A stretch of DNA of 64,000 bases. Source: Halochromatium roseum. Lineage in GTDB: Bacteria; Pseudomonadota; Gammaproteobacteria; Chromatiales; Chromatiaceae. Below the pieces are notes generated by a model. The model had not been told where the DNA came from, did no database searches, and saw nothing but the letters and a program-made list of their open reading frames with translations. Below are positions 25,874 to 34,642 of the stretch, one piece after another; positions within the stretch are counted from its first letter, which is position 1; each line of letters begins with the position of its first letter. The DNA lies in assembly GCF_016653315.1 (NCBI RefSeq), contig NZ_NHSH01000046.1:124001-188000 (forward strand), read 5' to 3'. The translations under genes and the position numbers were made by a program.

Positions 25874-25968
25874 GCCATGTCACAACATCACGTGACCTCA
25901 TGTTGAGGCTACACCGCTTTGACTAAAGTGGTTGGACGCTATAGGTGACGAATCATGGGCAGTAGCCA

Positions 25969-27030
25969 ATGAGTCCGCGAGTGCGTGAGATCATTCGTCT
26001 GCTGGCGAATGGCAAGCCTTGCTCGGGCGAGACCATTGCGGCAGCAGTGGGGATGAGCCGCGCGGCGGTGTGGAAGATCTTGCATCAGCTCGATGCCGAG
26101 TTCGGCCTTGGCATCGAATCGGTGCGCGGGCAGGGCTATCGGCTGCCGGAGCCGATCGAATTGCTGTCGTTGGATGCCATCCAGGCCCAGCTCGATGCGG
26201 AGTCACGGCAACGCATCAGTGTGCTCGAGATCCTCGATCAGGTCGACTCGACCAATGCCTATCTGCTGGAGTCCGGTCGGCGAACGGCGCTGGCGGCCAA
26301 GTCCTCTGCCCGCGACTTCGGCACTGACCTGGCTGCGGATGCTGGCGAGATCTGTGCGGATGCTGGCGAGATCTGCCTGGCTGAGCGCCAGAGTGCTGGG
26401 CGCGGTCGACTCGGACGGCGCTGGGTCTCGCCGTTCGGACGCAACATCTATCTCTCGATCCTCTGGCGTTATCCGCTGGCGCCGGTACAGCTCGGTGGCT
26501 TGAGCCTGGCCTGCGGGGTCGCTGTTGCGCAGGCCCTTGATCAACTCGGTGTTGAGGGCATCGGGCTCAAGTGGCCGAATGATGTCCATTGGCAGCGGCG
26601 AAAGCTTGCTGGTCTGCTGCTCGAGGTGGCTGGCGAGGCGCAGGGTCCAAGCCTAGTCGTGGTCGGGGTTGGCCTGAATCTGCGCTTGCGTGCAGAGGAG
26701 GCGACAGCGATCGATCAGCCCTGGGTCGATCTGTGCGAGGTCTATGGTGACCGGATGCCTGGGCGCAACGCGCTCGCCGCGGCGCTGATCGGGCGTCTGA
26801 CGGCGACCCTCAGTCGCTATACCGATGCCGGCTTGGCGCCTTTCCTAGAGGACTGGCGTCGGCTCGATGCCTATCAGGGCGAGTCTGTCTCGCTGCTGAA
26901 CGGTCAGCAACGGATTCAGGGTCGATATTGTGGGATTGATGCGCAGGGCAATCTGCTGCTCGAGACCGACGCTGGTCGTCGCACCTTTGCTGCCGGTGAG
27001 GTCAGCCTGAGGCCGCGGGGCAACGGATAA
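25969..27030 (+). CDS. birA: Biotin operon repressor / biotin-protein ligase BirA
   Basis: Adds biotin to the acetyl-CoA carboxylase carrier protein and represses biotin synthesis genes. The 353-aa protein has an N-terminal winged helix (GETIAAAVGMSRAAVWKILH, residues about 19-38), the ligase motif GRGRLGRRW at 144-152, and LKWPNDV with the biotinyl-AMP-contacting Lys. It is about 30 residues longer than E. coli BirA; most of the excess is an insert near residues 105-135 containing DAGEICADAGEIC, created by an exact 21-bp duplication just before the biotin-binding loop. Confidence 0.92.
   Translation: MSPRVREIIRLLANGKPCSGETIAAAVGMSRAAVWKILHQLDAEFGLGIESVRGQGYRLPEPIELLSLDAIQAQLDAESRQRISVLEILDQVDSTNAYLLESGRRTALAAKSSARDFGTDLAADAGEICADAGEICLAERQSAGRGRLGRRWVSPFGRNIYLSILWRYPLAPVQLGGLSLACGVAVAQALDQLGVEGIGLKWPNDVHWQRRKLAGLLLEVAGEAQGPSLVVVGVGLNLRLRAEEATAIDQPWVDLCEVYGDRMPGRNALAAALIGRLTATLSRYTDAGLAPFLEDWRRLDAYQGESVSLLNGQQRIQGRYCGIDAQGNLLLETDAGRRTFAAGEVSLRPRGNG
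26335..26376 (+). repeat. 21-bp tandem duplication inside birA
   Basis: Two copies of GCGGATGCTGGCGAGATCTG plus one base lie at 26335-26355 and 26356-26376, differing only at the last base. The frame is kept and seven residues (ADAGEIC) are duplicated. Confidence 0.9.
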
Positions 27031-27375
27031 CGGCTCTGGTGAGGCCTGTCCAATGGCGGCGATTCGAGGTTGTGCAGTCGATTCGATGCCGATGGCTCGA
27101 AATGAGTCGGTGTCGCGGCAGGTCCAATCCCTATATCTTATCCCGTGTTCGCCTGATGGCGTTCGTGATCACAGCAAGACAGGCATTCGAGTGCTTGAGG
27201 TTGCGGTAGCATCCGCGGCAACGGCTTCCTTGTGAGCGTTACCTTCAATCTTCAAGCCATCGCTTATCTTCTGGGGTGGGGTGGCGATAGGCGATGAATA
27301 CTCGCCAATCGCTCGCATGATGAGCTTGACCCTCATTGACCCTAATTTTGAGCCTAATTGAGATTGGCTACGCTG
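27031..27375. other. 345-nt intergenic region, no gene seen
   Basis: This is the gap between birA and the FimV-ClcB gene. The only open frames are short and lack ribosome-binding sites. Two TTGACCCT copies at 27326 and 27336 near the end may contribute to a promoter, but no clear -10 at proper spacing was found. Confidence 0.4.
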
Positions 27376-29643
27376 ATGCGGCTTCGACACCAGGTCCGGT
27401 TATGGCTGATTGGCCTTGCGTTGCTGGTTGCGCTCGGTCCCACTTGGCTCGCCGCTGCTGAACAAACCTATGGGCCGGTGCGCGCCGGCGAGTCACTCTG
27501 GGAGATCGCTGGGCGCCTGAACACTGGGTTCGGGTTGACGAGGGATCAGATGATGTTGGCGTTGCTGAAGGCGAATCCGGACGCGTTCTCGCCTTCCTGC
27601 AATCTGAACGGGGTCTTGCGTGTTGGTGCGGTGCTGAGCGTGCCCGCGGTGAAACAGGCTGAGCAAGTGGATGCTGACTCCGCACGCGCACAGGTTCAGC
27701 AGCAAGCCGAGCAGTGGGCTGAGCATCGGCGGAGTGGACGACCGATCGCATGTCCGGTGGCGGGGGACGAGGGTGACTTAGCTGCCGATGGGTCAGGCGC
27801 AGACCTCCAGTCCCGCGAAACGATCAGCCTTGAGCGCGGTACGGAGGCTGCCGAAGCCGCCGTTTCGCCCACCGAGATCACGATTCCAAAGGCAGGGCCG
27901 ACGGCGAAGCTCGGCGCAGAGCGATCATTGGGACCAGCTGCAGCGCCGGCTGGTGCGCCAGAGCTGCCTTCCAACCAAGGCATCCCGAATGAGGCGCCAT
28001 CGATTCAGGCGCCATCGACTCAGGTTGCAGCGTCAACGGCTGCCAAGGAGACGTCTCCAACTGGGTCAACACTCGCTCCTACAACAACGCCGACACCAGT
28101 GCCAGCGCCAACACCAGCGCCGACGCCGGCACCTGTGGGCACTTCGGTGCATACTGCCGCGTTGAAGGACAGCGGCGAAGGATCAGTGGCCCCCGAAGGA
28201 AACCGAGCGCCGGTGTGGGCGATGACGGCACTCTTGCTTGCCCTGATCGCGGCTGCCATGATCCGTTGGGAGCGTCGCTGGGCGATCAGCGGGCGCCCAT
28301 TCTCGGCGACCACGGCGTTGGGAGCAGCGGCGAAGCTGCCAAAGCGCGCGGTGCTGTTGCTCTCCGGAGGTCAATCCGAGTTATACACGCTGCTGTTGTT
28401 GGCCACCCTGGCCGGGTTCTTCGGCGCCTTGGTGACGGTGCTGTTCCGCGAGGGGATTCGGCTCCTTGAATGGCTGGTCAGCGGACAAGATCAAGGCTTG
28501 GTCGCGGCCGCTGAGGCGCTTGCTCCCTGGCAGCGGCTGTTGTTTCCGGTGGCCGGTGGTCTGCTGGCGGGGCTGATCCTGCAGCAGATTGGTGGACGCC
28601 TGCGGGGGCGCTCAACGACCGACTACATGGAAGCGGTTGCGGTCGGCGATGGCTGGATCAGCGTGCGCCATAGCCTGGTGAAGGCGGGCTCGTCGCTGGT
28701 GACCGTGGCCTCTGGCGGTTCGATCGGTCGCGAGGGTGCGATGGTGCAGTTGGCGGCGATGGTGGCCTCGGCGATGGGCCGCCTCAGCCATTTTCCGCGT
28801 GATCGCCTGCGGCTCCTGGTCGCCGCTGGGGCCGCTGCCGGACTGGCATCGGCCTACAACGCACCAATCGCAGCAACCCTCTTTGTCGCTGAGATCGTGC
28901 TCGGCTCGATCGCCTTGGAGCACATCGGCCCGCTGATCATCGCGGCGGTGATCGCCAACACCACGGTCCACGAGATCCTCGGTTATGCGCCGGTCTATCA
29001 GATTCCGGCGTTCAGCCTGGTCAGTGACTGGGAGTTGGCGCTGTACCTGGTGCTTGGCATCCTAGCCGGGCATTTGGCGCCGGCGTTTTTGAGCCTTTTA
29101 GAGCGCTCGCATCAGCTCTTCGGTCGGCTGCCGATGCCGTTAGCGGGGCGCATGGCCCTTGGCGGGCTGGTGGTCGGTGCGATCTCGGTTTATGAGCCGC
29201 AGGTCTGGGGTAATGGCTACAGCGTCGTCAATGCGGTCTTACAGGACCCCTGGGCCTGGCAAGCCTTGCTGACCGTGCTGGTGTTGAAGATGATTGCTAC
29301 TGCTGCGACTCATGGCTCTGGCGCGGTGGGCGGCGCGTTTACGCCGACCATCTTTGTCGGCGCCATGCTTGGCGCGCTCTTCGGCACCTTGGTGCACGGT
29401 CTGCTGCCGGATGGCACCGCAACCCCGAGTGCCTATGCCGTGGTGGGCATGGGCGCGATGCTGGCAGGCACGACCCATGCCCCGCTGATGTCGATCCTGA
29501 TGGTGTTTGAACTCACGATGGACTACAACATCGTCTTGCCGTTGATGCTGTCCGTGATCACTGCACACTACACGGCCCGCCGTTACAGCGCCATCAAGCC
29601 GATGTACGCCGACTCTTTGTTGCCGCGAGAGCAATCCGCTTAG
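27376..29643 (+). CDS. FimV/LysM-like N-terminal domain fused to ClcB-type chloride transporter
   Basis: A 755-aa protein with an unusual architecture. Residues 1-28 form a signal peptide (LWLIGLALLVALGPTWLAAA). Residues 30-100 match the FimV N-terminal peptidoglycan-binding region (YGPVRAGESLWEIAGRL, DQMMLALLKANPDAF, NGVLRVGAVLSVP). About 100-280 is a low-complexity linker with a Pro/Thr run (TPTPVPAPTPAPTPAP). Residues 280-297 form one membrane helix, then from about 335 a complete ClC core. The core resembles E. coli ClcB: TDYMEAV, GSIGREGA with gating Glu453, LFVAEI with Ile at the internal-proton-glutamate position, GGAFTPTIFVG near 650. The extra helix would place the FimV part in the periplasm and the ClC N-terminus in the cytoplasm. 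ATG 27376 is chosen; TTG 27358 is possible. Confidence 0.85.
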   Translation: MRLRHQVRLWLIGLALLVALGPTWLAAAEQTYGPVRAGESLWEIAGRLNTGFGLTRDQMMLALLKANPDAFSPSCNLNGVLRVGAVLSVPAVKQAEQVDADSARAQVQQQAEQWAEHRRSGRPIACPVAGDEGDLAADGSGADLQSRETISLERGTEAAEAAVSPTEITIPKAGPTAKLGAERSLGPAAAPAGAPELPSNQGIPNEAPSIQAPSTQVAASTAAKETSPTGSTLAPTTTPTPVPAPTPAPTPAPVGTSVHTAALKDSGEGSVAPEGNRAPVWAMTALLLALIAAAMIRWERRWAISGRPFSATTALGAAAKLPKRAVLLLSGGQSELYTLLLLATLAGFFGALVTVLFREGIRLLEWLVSGQDQGLVAAAEALAPWQRLLFPVAGGLLAGLILQQIGGRLRGRSTTDYMEAVAVGDGWISVRHSLVKAGSSLVTVASGGSIGREGAMVQLAAMVASAMGRLSHFPRDRLRLLVAAGAAAGLASAYNAPIAATLFVAEIVLGSIALEHIGPLIIAAVIANTTVHEILGYAPVYQIPAFSLVSDWELALYLVLGILAGHLAPAFLSLLERSHQLFGRLPMPLAGRMALGGLVVGAISVYEPQVWGNGYSVVNAVLQDPWAWQALLTVLVLKMIATAATHGSGAVGGAFTPTIFVGAMLGALFGTLVHGLLPDGTATPSAYAVVGMGAMLAGTTHAPLMSILMVFELTMDYNIVLPLMLSVITAHYTARRYSAIKPMYADSLLPREQSA

Positions 29644-29660
29644 AAACTGTCCATCAACTT

Positions 29661-29700
29661 CTTCCCGATTTGAGGCCCATGCTGGGCGATTATCGGGAAG
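29661..29700. terminator. Long two-part hairpin between convergent genes
   Basis: CTTCCCGAT (29661-29669) pairs perfectly with ATCGGGAAG (29692-29700). Inside, GCCCA (29675-29679) pairs with TGGGC (29683-29687) around a 3-nt loop. It lies between the clcB-type gene and the convergent polyphosphate kinase gene, so a bidirectional transcription barrier is plausible although no T-run follows. Confidence 0.45.
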
Positions 29701-29742
29701 TAGAACGGAAGTAGAACGGATGTAGAACGGATGTAGAACATC
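29700..29742 (+). repeat. 11-bp-period tandem repeat (GTAGAACGGA)
   Basis: GTAGAACGGA starts at 29700, 29711 and 29722, with a degenerate fourth copy (GTAGAACATC) at 29733. It directly abuts the hairpin at 29661-29700 and precedes the stop of the minus-strand phosphotransferase gene. The period is one helical turn. Confidence 0.9.
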
Positions 29743-29764
29743 GGCAGCCACTTCGGTGAGGACG

Positions 29765-31321
29765 TTAACCGTTCGTCTCTAGCGACTGGTAGCCGCAGCG
29801 AGACACGGTGGTCCCTGGTGCCGGCTGGGATTCATCGCCGAGGGTGTCGCGCAGCCGCTCACAGATGGTCTTCATCACCTTGATGCGCGCGAATTGCTTG
29901 TCGTTGCCTTCAACCAGCGTCCAGGGGGCGTATTCGGTGCTGGTGCGGGCGATCATTTCGTTGACGGCGATCTTGTACTGCGGCCACTTTTCGCGGTTGC
30001 GCCAGTCTTCATCGGTGATCTTGTACTGCTTGTAAGGCGTCTTTTCGCGATCTTGGAAGCGTTGTAGCTGCTCTTCTTCGCTCACCTGAAGCCAGAATTT
30101 CAGCAGCACGGCACCATTTTCGACCAGTTGCTCTTCGAATTCGTTGATCTCGGCGTAGGCACGCCGCCATTCGTCCTCGCTGGCGAAGCCCTCGACGCGC
30201 TCGACGAGCACGCGGCCATACCAGGAACGATCGTAGATGATGATGTGGCCGGCGCGCGGCAGGTGGCGCCAGAACCGCCACAGGTAATGGTGTGCCTTCT
30301 CCTCATCAGTGGGAGCTGCAATCGGGATGGTGCGATAGAGCCGAGCATCGACCGCGCTGGTGATGCGGCGGATGGCGCCGCCTTTACCGCCGGCGTCCAC
30401 GCCCTCGAACACCAAGACGGTGGTGCGTTGTTGCTTGTAGGCCTTCCAGGCGAGCTCGTTGATCTCGCGTTGATACTTCTTCAGCTCCTCCTTGTACGCA
30501 TCGCGGGAGAGCCGCTGGCTGAGGTCGAGCTGGTCGAGCAGGGTGATCTGGGCGCTTGCCGATTCGGGCAGGTCGAGCGGCTCAGCGGTTGCCGGCGGCT
30601 CTGTTGGCAGCGGTTGTTGCAGTCGGGCCCGGATCGCCTGTAACAGCGTCTTGCCGACGGTGAGATCCCGATAGCGTTTGTCCTCGGCCTCGATCAGATA
30701 CCAGGGCGCGATGCCGCGATCGGTTTGCCGGATGACGCGCTCGGCGACATATTCGAACAGCTGATATTGCTCGGTGAACTTCGACTTCTTCGGCAGCATC
30801 TTCCAGCGGCTGCGATCGTCGCGCGAGAGCTCCTTGAGCCGGTTCTTCTGGTCTTCCTCGGAGAGGTGAAACCAGAATTTCACCACCAGCGCGCCGTCGT
30901 GGGTCAGCGAGCGCTCGAAGTCGACGATGCGTGCCAGTTCGGAGTCGAGCGCGGCATCATCGCATTCGCCCCGAAAGCGGTGCTCGATCGGGGCCAGATA
31001 CCAGCCGCCGAACAGGATGGCGATCTCGCCACGCGGCGGTAGGGTGCGCCAGAAGCGCCAGTATCGGGGCCGTTCTCGCTCTTCATCGCTGAAGTCCCAG
31101 AACGCGAAGGTTTGCACGCCGCGGGTGTCCAGCCACTCGTTGAGGCTGTTGACGACCTCGCCCTTACCAGCGGCCTCGACGCCGGCGATGATGACGATGA
31201 CCGGGATATGGCTATCGGTCAGCTCACGCTGCGCCTCGAGCAACTGGGTACGCAGTTCGTCACGTTGCACCTTGAAGTCTGATTTGCTGACCGATCGGCC
31301 GACCTTTGCTGCCTCGAACAT
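29765..31321 (-). CDS. pap: Polyphosphate:AMP phosphotransferase (tandem PPK2)
   Basis: Transfers phosphate from polyphosphate to AMP, making ADP. The 518-aa protein has two PPK2 domains in tandem, the architecture of class II PPK2: Walker A GVEAAGKGE near residue 50 and a second GVDAGGKGG near 305. Each half has the conserved Asp-Arg lid-type segments, with YDRSWYGRVLVERVEG in the second half and FGGWY in its place in the first. The length agrees with characterised two-domain enzymes of about 500 aa. It suggests polyphosphate use as an energy reserve. Confidence 0.92.
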   Translation of the reverse strand: MFEAAKVGRSVSKSDFKVQRDELRTQLLEAQRELTDSHIPVIVIIAGVEAAGKGEVVNSLNEWLDTRGVQTFAFWDFSDEERERPRYWRFWRTLPPRGEIAILFGGWYLAPIEHRFRGECDDAALDSELARIVDFERSLTHDGALVVKFWFHLSEEDQKNRLKELSRDDRSRWKMLPKKSKFTEQYQLFEYVAERVIRQTDRGIAPWYLIEAEDKRYRDLTVGKTLLQAIRARLQQPLPTEPPATAEPLDLPESASAQITLLDQLDLSQRLSRDAYKEELKKYQREINELAWKAYKQQRTTVLVFEGVDAGGKGGAIRRITSAVDARLYRTIPIAAPTDEEKAHHYLWRFWRHLPRAGHIIIYDRSWYGRVLVERVEGFASEDEWRRAYAEINEFEEQLVENGAVLLKFWLQVSEEEQLQRFQDREKTPYKQYKITDEDWRNREKWPQYKIAVNEMIARTSTEYAPWTLVEGNDKQFARIKVMKTICERLRDTLGDESQPAPGTTVSRCGYQSLETNG

Positions 31322-31480
31322 ATGCGATTCCCGAAATTGTGTGCGTTTGGATGCTGGCCGCCTGAATCATCGCACGCGGATCGCATCATCGACAGGTGGA
31401 AGTGCTGGCGATCGCCGATGCCGGCGTGTCGCTCAGTGTTGATGGCTAGCTTGTGGGCTAGCTTCTGGCTGGCTTGTGCG

Positions 31481-31942
31481 TCAAGCGGATTCGGTGGGCT
31501 CGACCCAAGCCGGCAGGCGGCGCGTTCGGCCGTCGTCACCGAGCGCGACAAAAACCAGTTTGCCTGTTGCGACCTCGCGGGTCGCCCCCGGTTTGGACGC
31601 ACGTCGCGCCCAAGCGCTGACATCGATCGTCATCGAGGTCTTGCCGGTGCCGTCGATCCGGGCGTAGAGATCGACGAGATCACCAACGCGGATCGGCGCT
31701 TGAAACTGGAACGCCTGGATGGCAACCGTGGCCACGCGGCCCTGGGCCCTCGCGACAGCGATGCTGGCAGCCGCGATATCGGCCTGTGCCAGGAGCCAGC
31801 CGCCAAAGATGTCACCATCGAGATTGGTATCCGCCGGCGCAGCAAAGACCCGCAGCGCGAGCTGCCATTGGTTCAAGTCTTGGTGAGCGCTTGGCTGAGG
31901 GTGGGAGGAGGGCAGCTGGTCCTTGATAGAGAAATGAGGCAT
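31481..31942 (-). CDS. yciA: Acyl-CoA thioesterase, YciA type
   Basis: A 153-aa hot-dog-fold thioesterase. ALRVFAAPADTNLDGDIFGGWLLAQAD is nearly diagnostic for YciA (ADTN...GDIFGGWL with the catalytic Asp), followed by AFQFQAPIRVGD and a C-terminal KLVFVALGDDGR. Hydrolyses acyl-CoA esters in the cytoplasm, presumably to recycle CoA. It lies between the polyphosphate enzyme and the aminotransferase, all on the minus strand with gaps of 94-160 nt, so they are not obviously an operon. Confidence 0.88.
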   Translation of the reverse strand: MPHFSIKDQLPSSHPQPSAHQDLNQWQLALRVFAAPADTNLDGDIFGGWLLAQADIAAASIAVARAQGRVATVAIQAFQFQAPIRVGDLVDLYARIDGTGKTSMTIDVSAWARRASKPGATREVATGKLVFVALGDDGRTRRLPAWVEPTESA

Positions 31943-32036
31943 CTTGCTTCGGATGTTGAGGCGATCGAATGATGGTTTGCACGGGTTGCCGTTTTTGCAC
32001 GGGTTGCGGCTTCTGCTTCTGCACCGACGTTCGGTT

Positions 32037-33185
32037 TCACGGGGAGCTGTTGCTTGGGCTGCTGTGCTGATGCTGTGCTGAGACTTTGGTGAGCTCGATG
32101 GCGCGCTGCAAATCGTGCTCCGGGGTGTAGAAATGCGGAGAGAACCGCAGCCCGCCGCCGCGACTCGCGCACATCAGGCCCTGCGCCATGAGTCGTTGAT
32201 AGAGCGCCGACTGATCGGCTTCAGGCACGCGGAAGGTGACGATGCCTGCTCGCCGCTGTGGGGCGCGCGGCGACAAGAGCTCGAAGCCGGCTTGATCGAT
32301 GAGTTCGATGAGACGTGCAACACGGGCTTCGATCGCGCCCGCGATCTGCGCTGCGCCCGTCTCCTCGAGCAATGACAGGCTGGCCTCGAGGGCGTGGATA
32401 CCGAGCATATTCGGGCTGCCGCATTCGAACCGCCTTGCGCTCTCGGCGGGGCGCCAACTCTTGCGATCGAAATCGCCCATGGCTTCGACCATGTGCCAGC
32501 CGAACTCGGTGAGGCTGAGTTGGTCGCGCAGCTCGGGTCGACACCAGAACAGCGCCAACCCCTCTGGGCCGAGCATCCACTTGTGGCCGTCGGCGACGAT
32601 GAAGTCGACCGGGCTGGTGGCGAGATCAAAGGGGATGGCGCCGAGCCCTTGAATCGCATCCAGGCAGAGCAGGATGCCACGCTGGCGGCAGGCGGCGGCC
32701 AGCTGGGCGATGTCGAGACGCTGACCTCGGCCGTATTGGACCCAGCTGACCGCGATCAGGCGGGTGCGTGGGTCGCAGAGGGCGAGCAGATCGGCTTCTG
32801 GAGCCGCGCTGGTCGAGAGATCGAGCGAGCGCAGCGCAACGCCGCGCTCAGCGAGCGTCTCCCAGACGATCCGGTTCGACGGGAATTCCTGTGCGATGGT
32901 GACGATATTGTCGCCATCCTGCCAATCGAGCCCTTGGGCGATGAAGGAGAGGCCTTCGGAGGTGCTCTTCAACAGGGCGATCTCCTCGGCTGAATCGGCG
33001 CCGATCAGCCGCGCCGATCGCTCGCGCAGCCGTTGCTCGACGGTGAGCCAGGCCAGATAGCGTTTCGATCCGAGCCGCCCTTGTTCTGCGGCGAAGTCCG
33101 CGACTGCTTTGACCGTGCGTTTTGGCCAAGGCGCGATGGCGGCGTGATTGAGGTAGAGGAGGTCGAGATCGAAGTCTGGATGCAT
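32037..33185 (-). CDS. Class V aminotransferase / cysteine-desulfurase-like protein
   Basis: A 382-aa fold-type I PLP enzyme. LCLDAIQGLGAIPFD gives the pyridine-binding Asp176, and ADGHKWMLGPEGL gives the Schiff-base Lys202. The C-terminal part lacks an active-site cysteine loop as in IscS/SufS, so it is better called a class V aminotransferase (isopenicillin-N-epimerase-like) than a desulfurase. The substrate is unknown. The C-terminus ends in a low-complexity HQHSSPSNSSP tail. Confidence 0.82.
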   Translation of the reverse strand: MHPDFDLDLLYLNHAAIAPWPKRTVKAVADFAAEQGRLGSKRYLAWLTVEQRLRERSARLIGADSAEEIALLKSTSEGLSFIAQGLDWQDGDNIVTIAQEFPSNRIVWETLAERGVALRSLDLSTSAAPEADLLALCDPRTRLIAVSWVQYGRGQRLDIAQLAAACRQRGILLCLDAIQGLGAIPFDLATSPVDFIVADGHKWMLGPEGLALFWCRPELRDQLSLTEFGWHMVEAMGDFDRKSWRPAESARRFECGSPNMLGIHALEASLSLLEETGAAQIAGAIEARVARLIELIDQAGFELLSPRAPQRRAGIVTFRVPEADQSALYQRLMAQGLMCASRGGGLRFSPHFYTPEHDLQRAIELTKVSAQHQHSSPSNSSP

Positions 33186-33486
33186 GGGGGGCTAGATGGT
33201 CGGTTGCCGGGGTTCGCGTGAAACGAGCGCTGCATCGTTCGGGGTGGCGATGCGCTATGGTCTGTATGTGCTATAGGCTGTATGTGCTATGGGCTGATGC
33301 GCTAAAGACGTTAGATGATGCCAGCAAAGCTCCTCAGTCATCCACTGGCGGCTGAGATGGGTTCCGAGCCGCCCGAGTTCTGCACCGAAGGCTCGCCGAT
33401 GCGGGAACAATCGCCTCATGGTGCTATCCATGCTGCTGCTGCTGCGATAGCCTAAAGGGCTGACCTTGGCCAACGCTGGAAGCCCT
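33186..33486. other. 301-nt divergent intergenic region with 16-bp repeats
   Basis: No gene is seen in this stretch. CTGTATGTGCTAT occurs at 33262-33274 and 33278-33290 (16-bp period), with further degenerate GCGCTA copies around it. The region separates the divergent class V aminotransferase and gmk genes and should contain both promoters. Confidence 0.5.
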
Positions 33487-34134
33487 ATGTCCCTTGCCGA
33501 TCAGCCGCACTCGAGCCATCCGAGCGGCATCCTGTTCGTCGTCTCGGCTCCCTCGGGAGCCGGTAAGACCAGTCTCGTCGCAGCACTGCTTGAGAACGAT
33601 CCAGCGCTGTCGCTGTCCGTTTCCTATACCACACGGCAGCGCCGACCGGGGGAGATCGACGGTTCGCATTATCACTTCATCGATCACGACCGATTCGAGA
33701 AGATGATCGAGACGGGGGCCTTTATCGAGTACGCGCGCGTCTTCGATAACGCCTACGGAACGGCAGAGGCCTCGCTCCGCGAGACCCTAGAGCAAGGTCA
33801 GGACCTGCTGCTCGAGATCGATTGGCAGGGCGCGCGCCAGGTCCGCGAACGCTTTCCCGAGGCAGTATCGATCTTCATCGTGCCGCCATCGCTCTCAGCC
33901 CTGGAACAGCGTTTGCGCGGTCGAGGCCAGGATAGCGATGCCGTGATCAGGGACCGGATGGGCAAGGCGCGCGATGAACTCTCGCATTGGGACGAATATC
34001 GCTACCTCGTGGTCAATGAGCACTTTGATCAAGCCCTGCAAGAACTCAACTGTATCCTGACCGCAGAGCGTTTGCGCAGCGTGCATCAAGGTTTGAGGGA
34101 GCAAGATCGGCTGCGGTTGATGCTAGGGGCGTAG
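33487..34134 (+). CDS. gmk: Guanylate kinase
   Basis: Phosphorylates GMP to GDP with ATP. From ATG 33487 the protein is 215 aa, with P-loop SAPSGAGKTS at residues 20-29 (Lys27), the GMP-binding SVSYTTRQRRPGE and GSHYHFI motifs, and LLEIDWQGARQV. TTG 33466 with AAGGG 6 nt upstream is a credible alternative start. The gmk-rpoZ-spoT order is standard for gammaproteobacteria. Confidence 0.95.
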   Translation: MSLADQPHSSHPSGILFVVSAPSGAGKTSLVAALLENDPALSLSVSYTTRQRRPGEIDGSHYHFIDHDRFEKMIETGAFIEYARVFDNAYGTAEASLRETLEQGQDLLLEIDWQGARQVRERFPEAVSIFIVPPSLSALEQRLRGRGQDSDAVIRDRMGKARDELSHWDEYRYLVVNEHFDQALQELNCILTAERLRSVHQGLREQDRLRLMLGA

Positions 34135-34279
34135 CAGTGAGCATCGGTGAGCGGCATTGGATGTGGCCATGACCGAACACTCATGCGCGGCGCCACCTTG
34201 GGACATGAAGCGCGTGAGATTCAGATCAACCCTGATCGGTCTGGCATCGATCAGTATCGCATCTGCCATGGCATCTGCC

Positions 34280-34320
34280 GGCCGGGCGACCTCGCAAGAC
34301 GATGCCGGCCTGGTTTTTTT
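34280..34320 (+). terminator. Rho-independent terminator after gmk
   Basis: GGCCGG (34280-34285) pairs with CCGGCC (34305-34310), extendable through a bulged G, followed by TGG and seven T residues (34314-34320). It should end the gmk transcript before the rpoZ-spoT promoter. Confidence 0.65.
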
Positions 34321-34363
34321 CTGGTAATTTGAGCGCTAATTTTGTCGTTTTTGGAGTACTTGA

Positions 34364-34642
34364 ATGGCCCGTATCACGGTCGAGGACTGCCTCGAGCATG
34401 TGGATAACCGTTTCGAGCTGGTCTTGGTGTCGTCCAAGCGCGCTCGCCAGCTCGCCAAGGGCGTCGAGCCGCTATTGCCTTGGGAGAATGACAAGCCGAC
34501 GGTCATGGCGCTGCGTGAGATCGCGGCTGGATTGATCGAGCCGCAAACCTTAGAGGAAGGCGATCGCGCGGCTCAGGATGCGGCCGAGGCGCTTGAGCGC
34601 GCACTGGCTGAAGAACTTGCGTCGCGGGATGCAGAAGACTGA
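34364..34642 (+). CDS. rpoZ: RNA polymerase omega subunit
   Basis: A 92-aa protein beginning [20 protein letters not shown], the standard omega N-terminus, with the ARQL and [13 protein letters not shown] segments that clasp the beta' subunit. The C-terminus is an acidic/Ala helix. GGAG at 34351-34354 is the ribosome-binding site. The gene overlaps spoT, linking polymerase assembly and the alarmone enzyme as usual. Confidence 0.96.
   Translation: MARITVEDCLEHVDNRFELVLVSSKRARQLAKGVEPLLPWENDKPTVMALREIAAGLIEPQTLEEGDRAAQDAAEALERALAEELASRDAED

Noticed and set aside
25683-25901. Small ORFs on both strands across the CGCGGAG inverted repeat
   Set aside because: They are direct translations of the repeat arms (Arg/Glu and Leu/Ser runs), with no ribosome-binding site.
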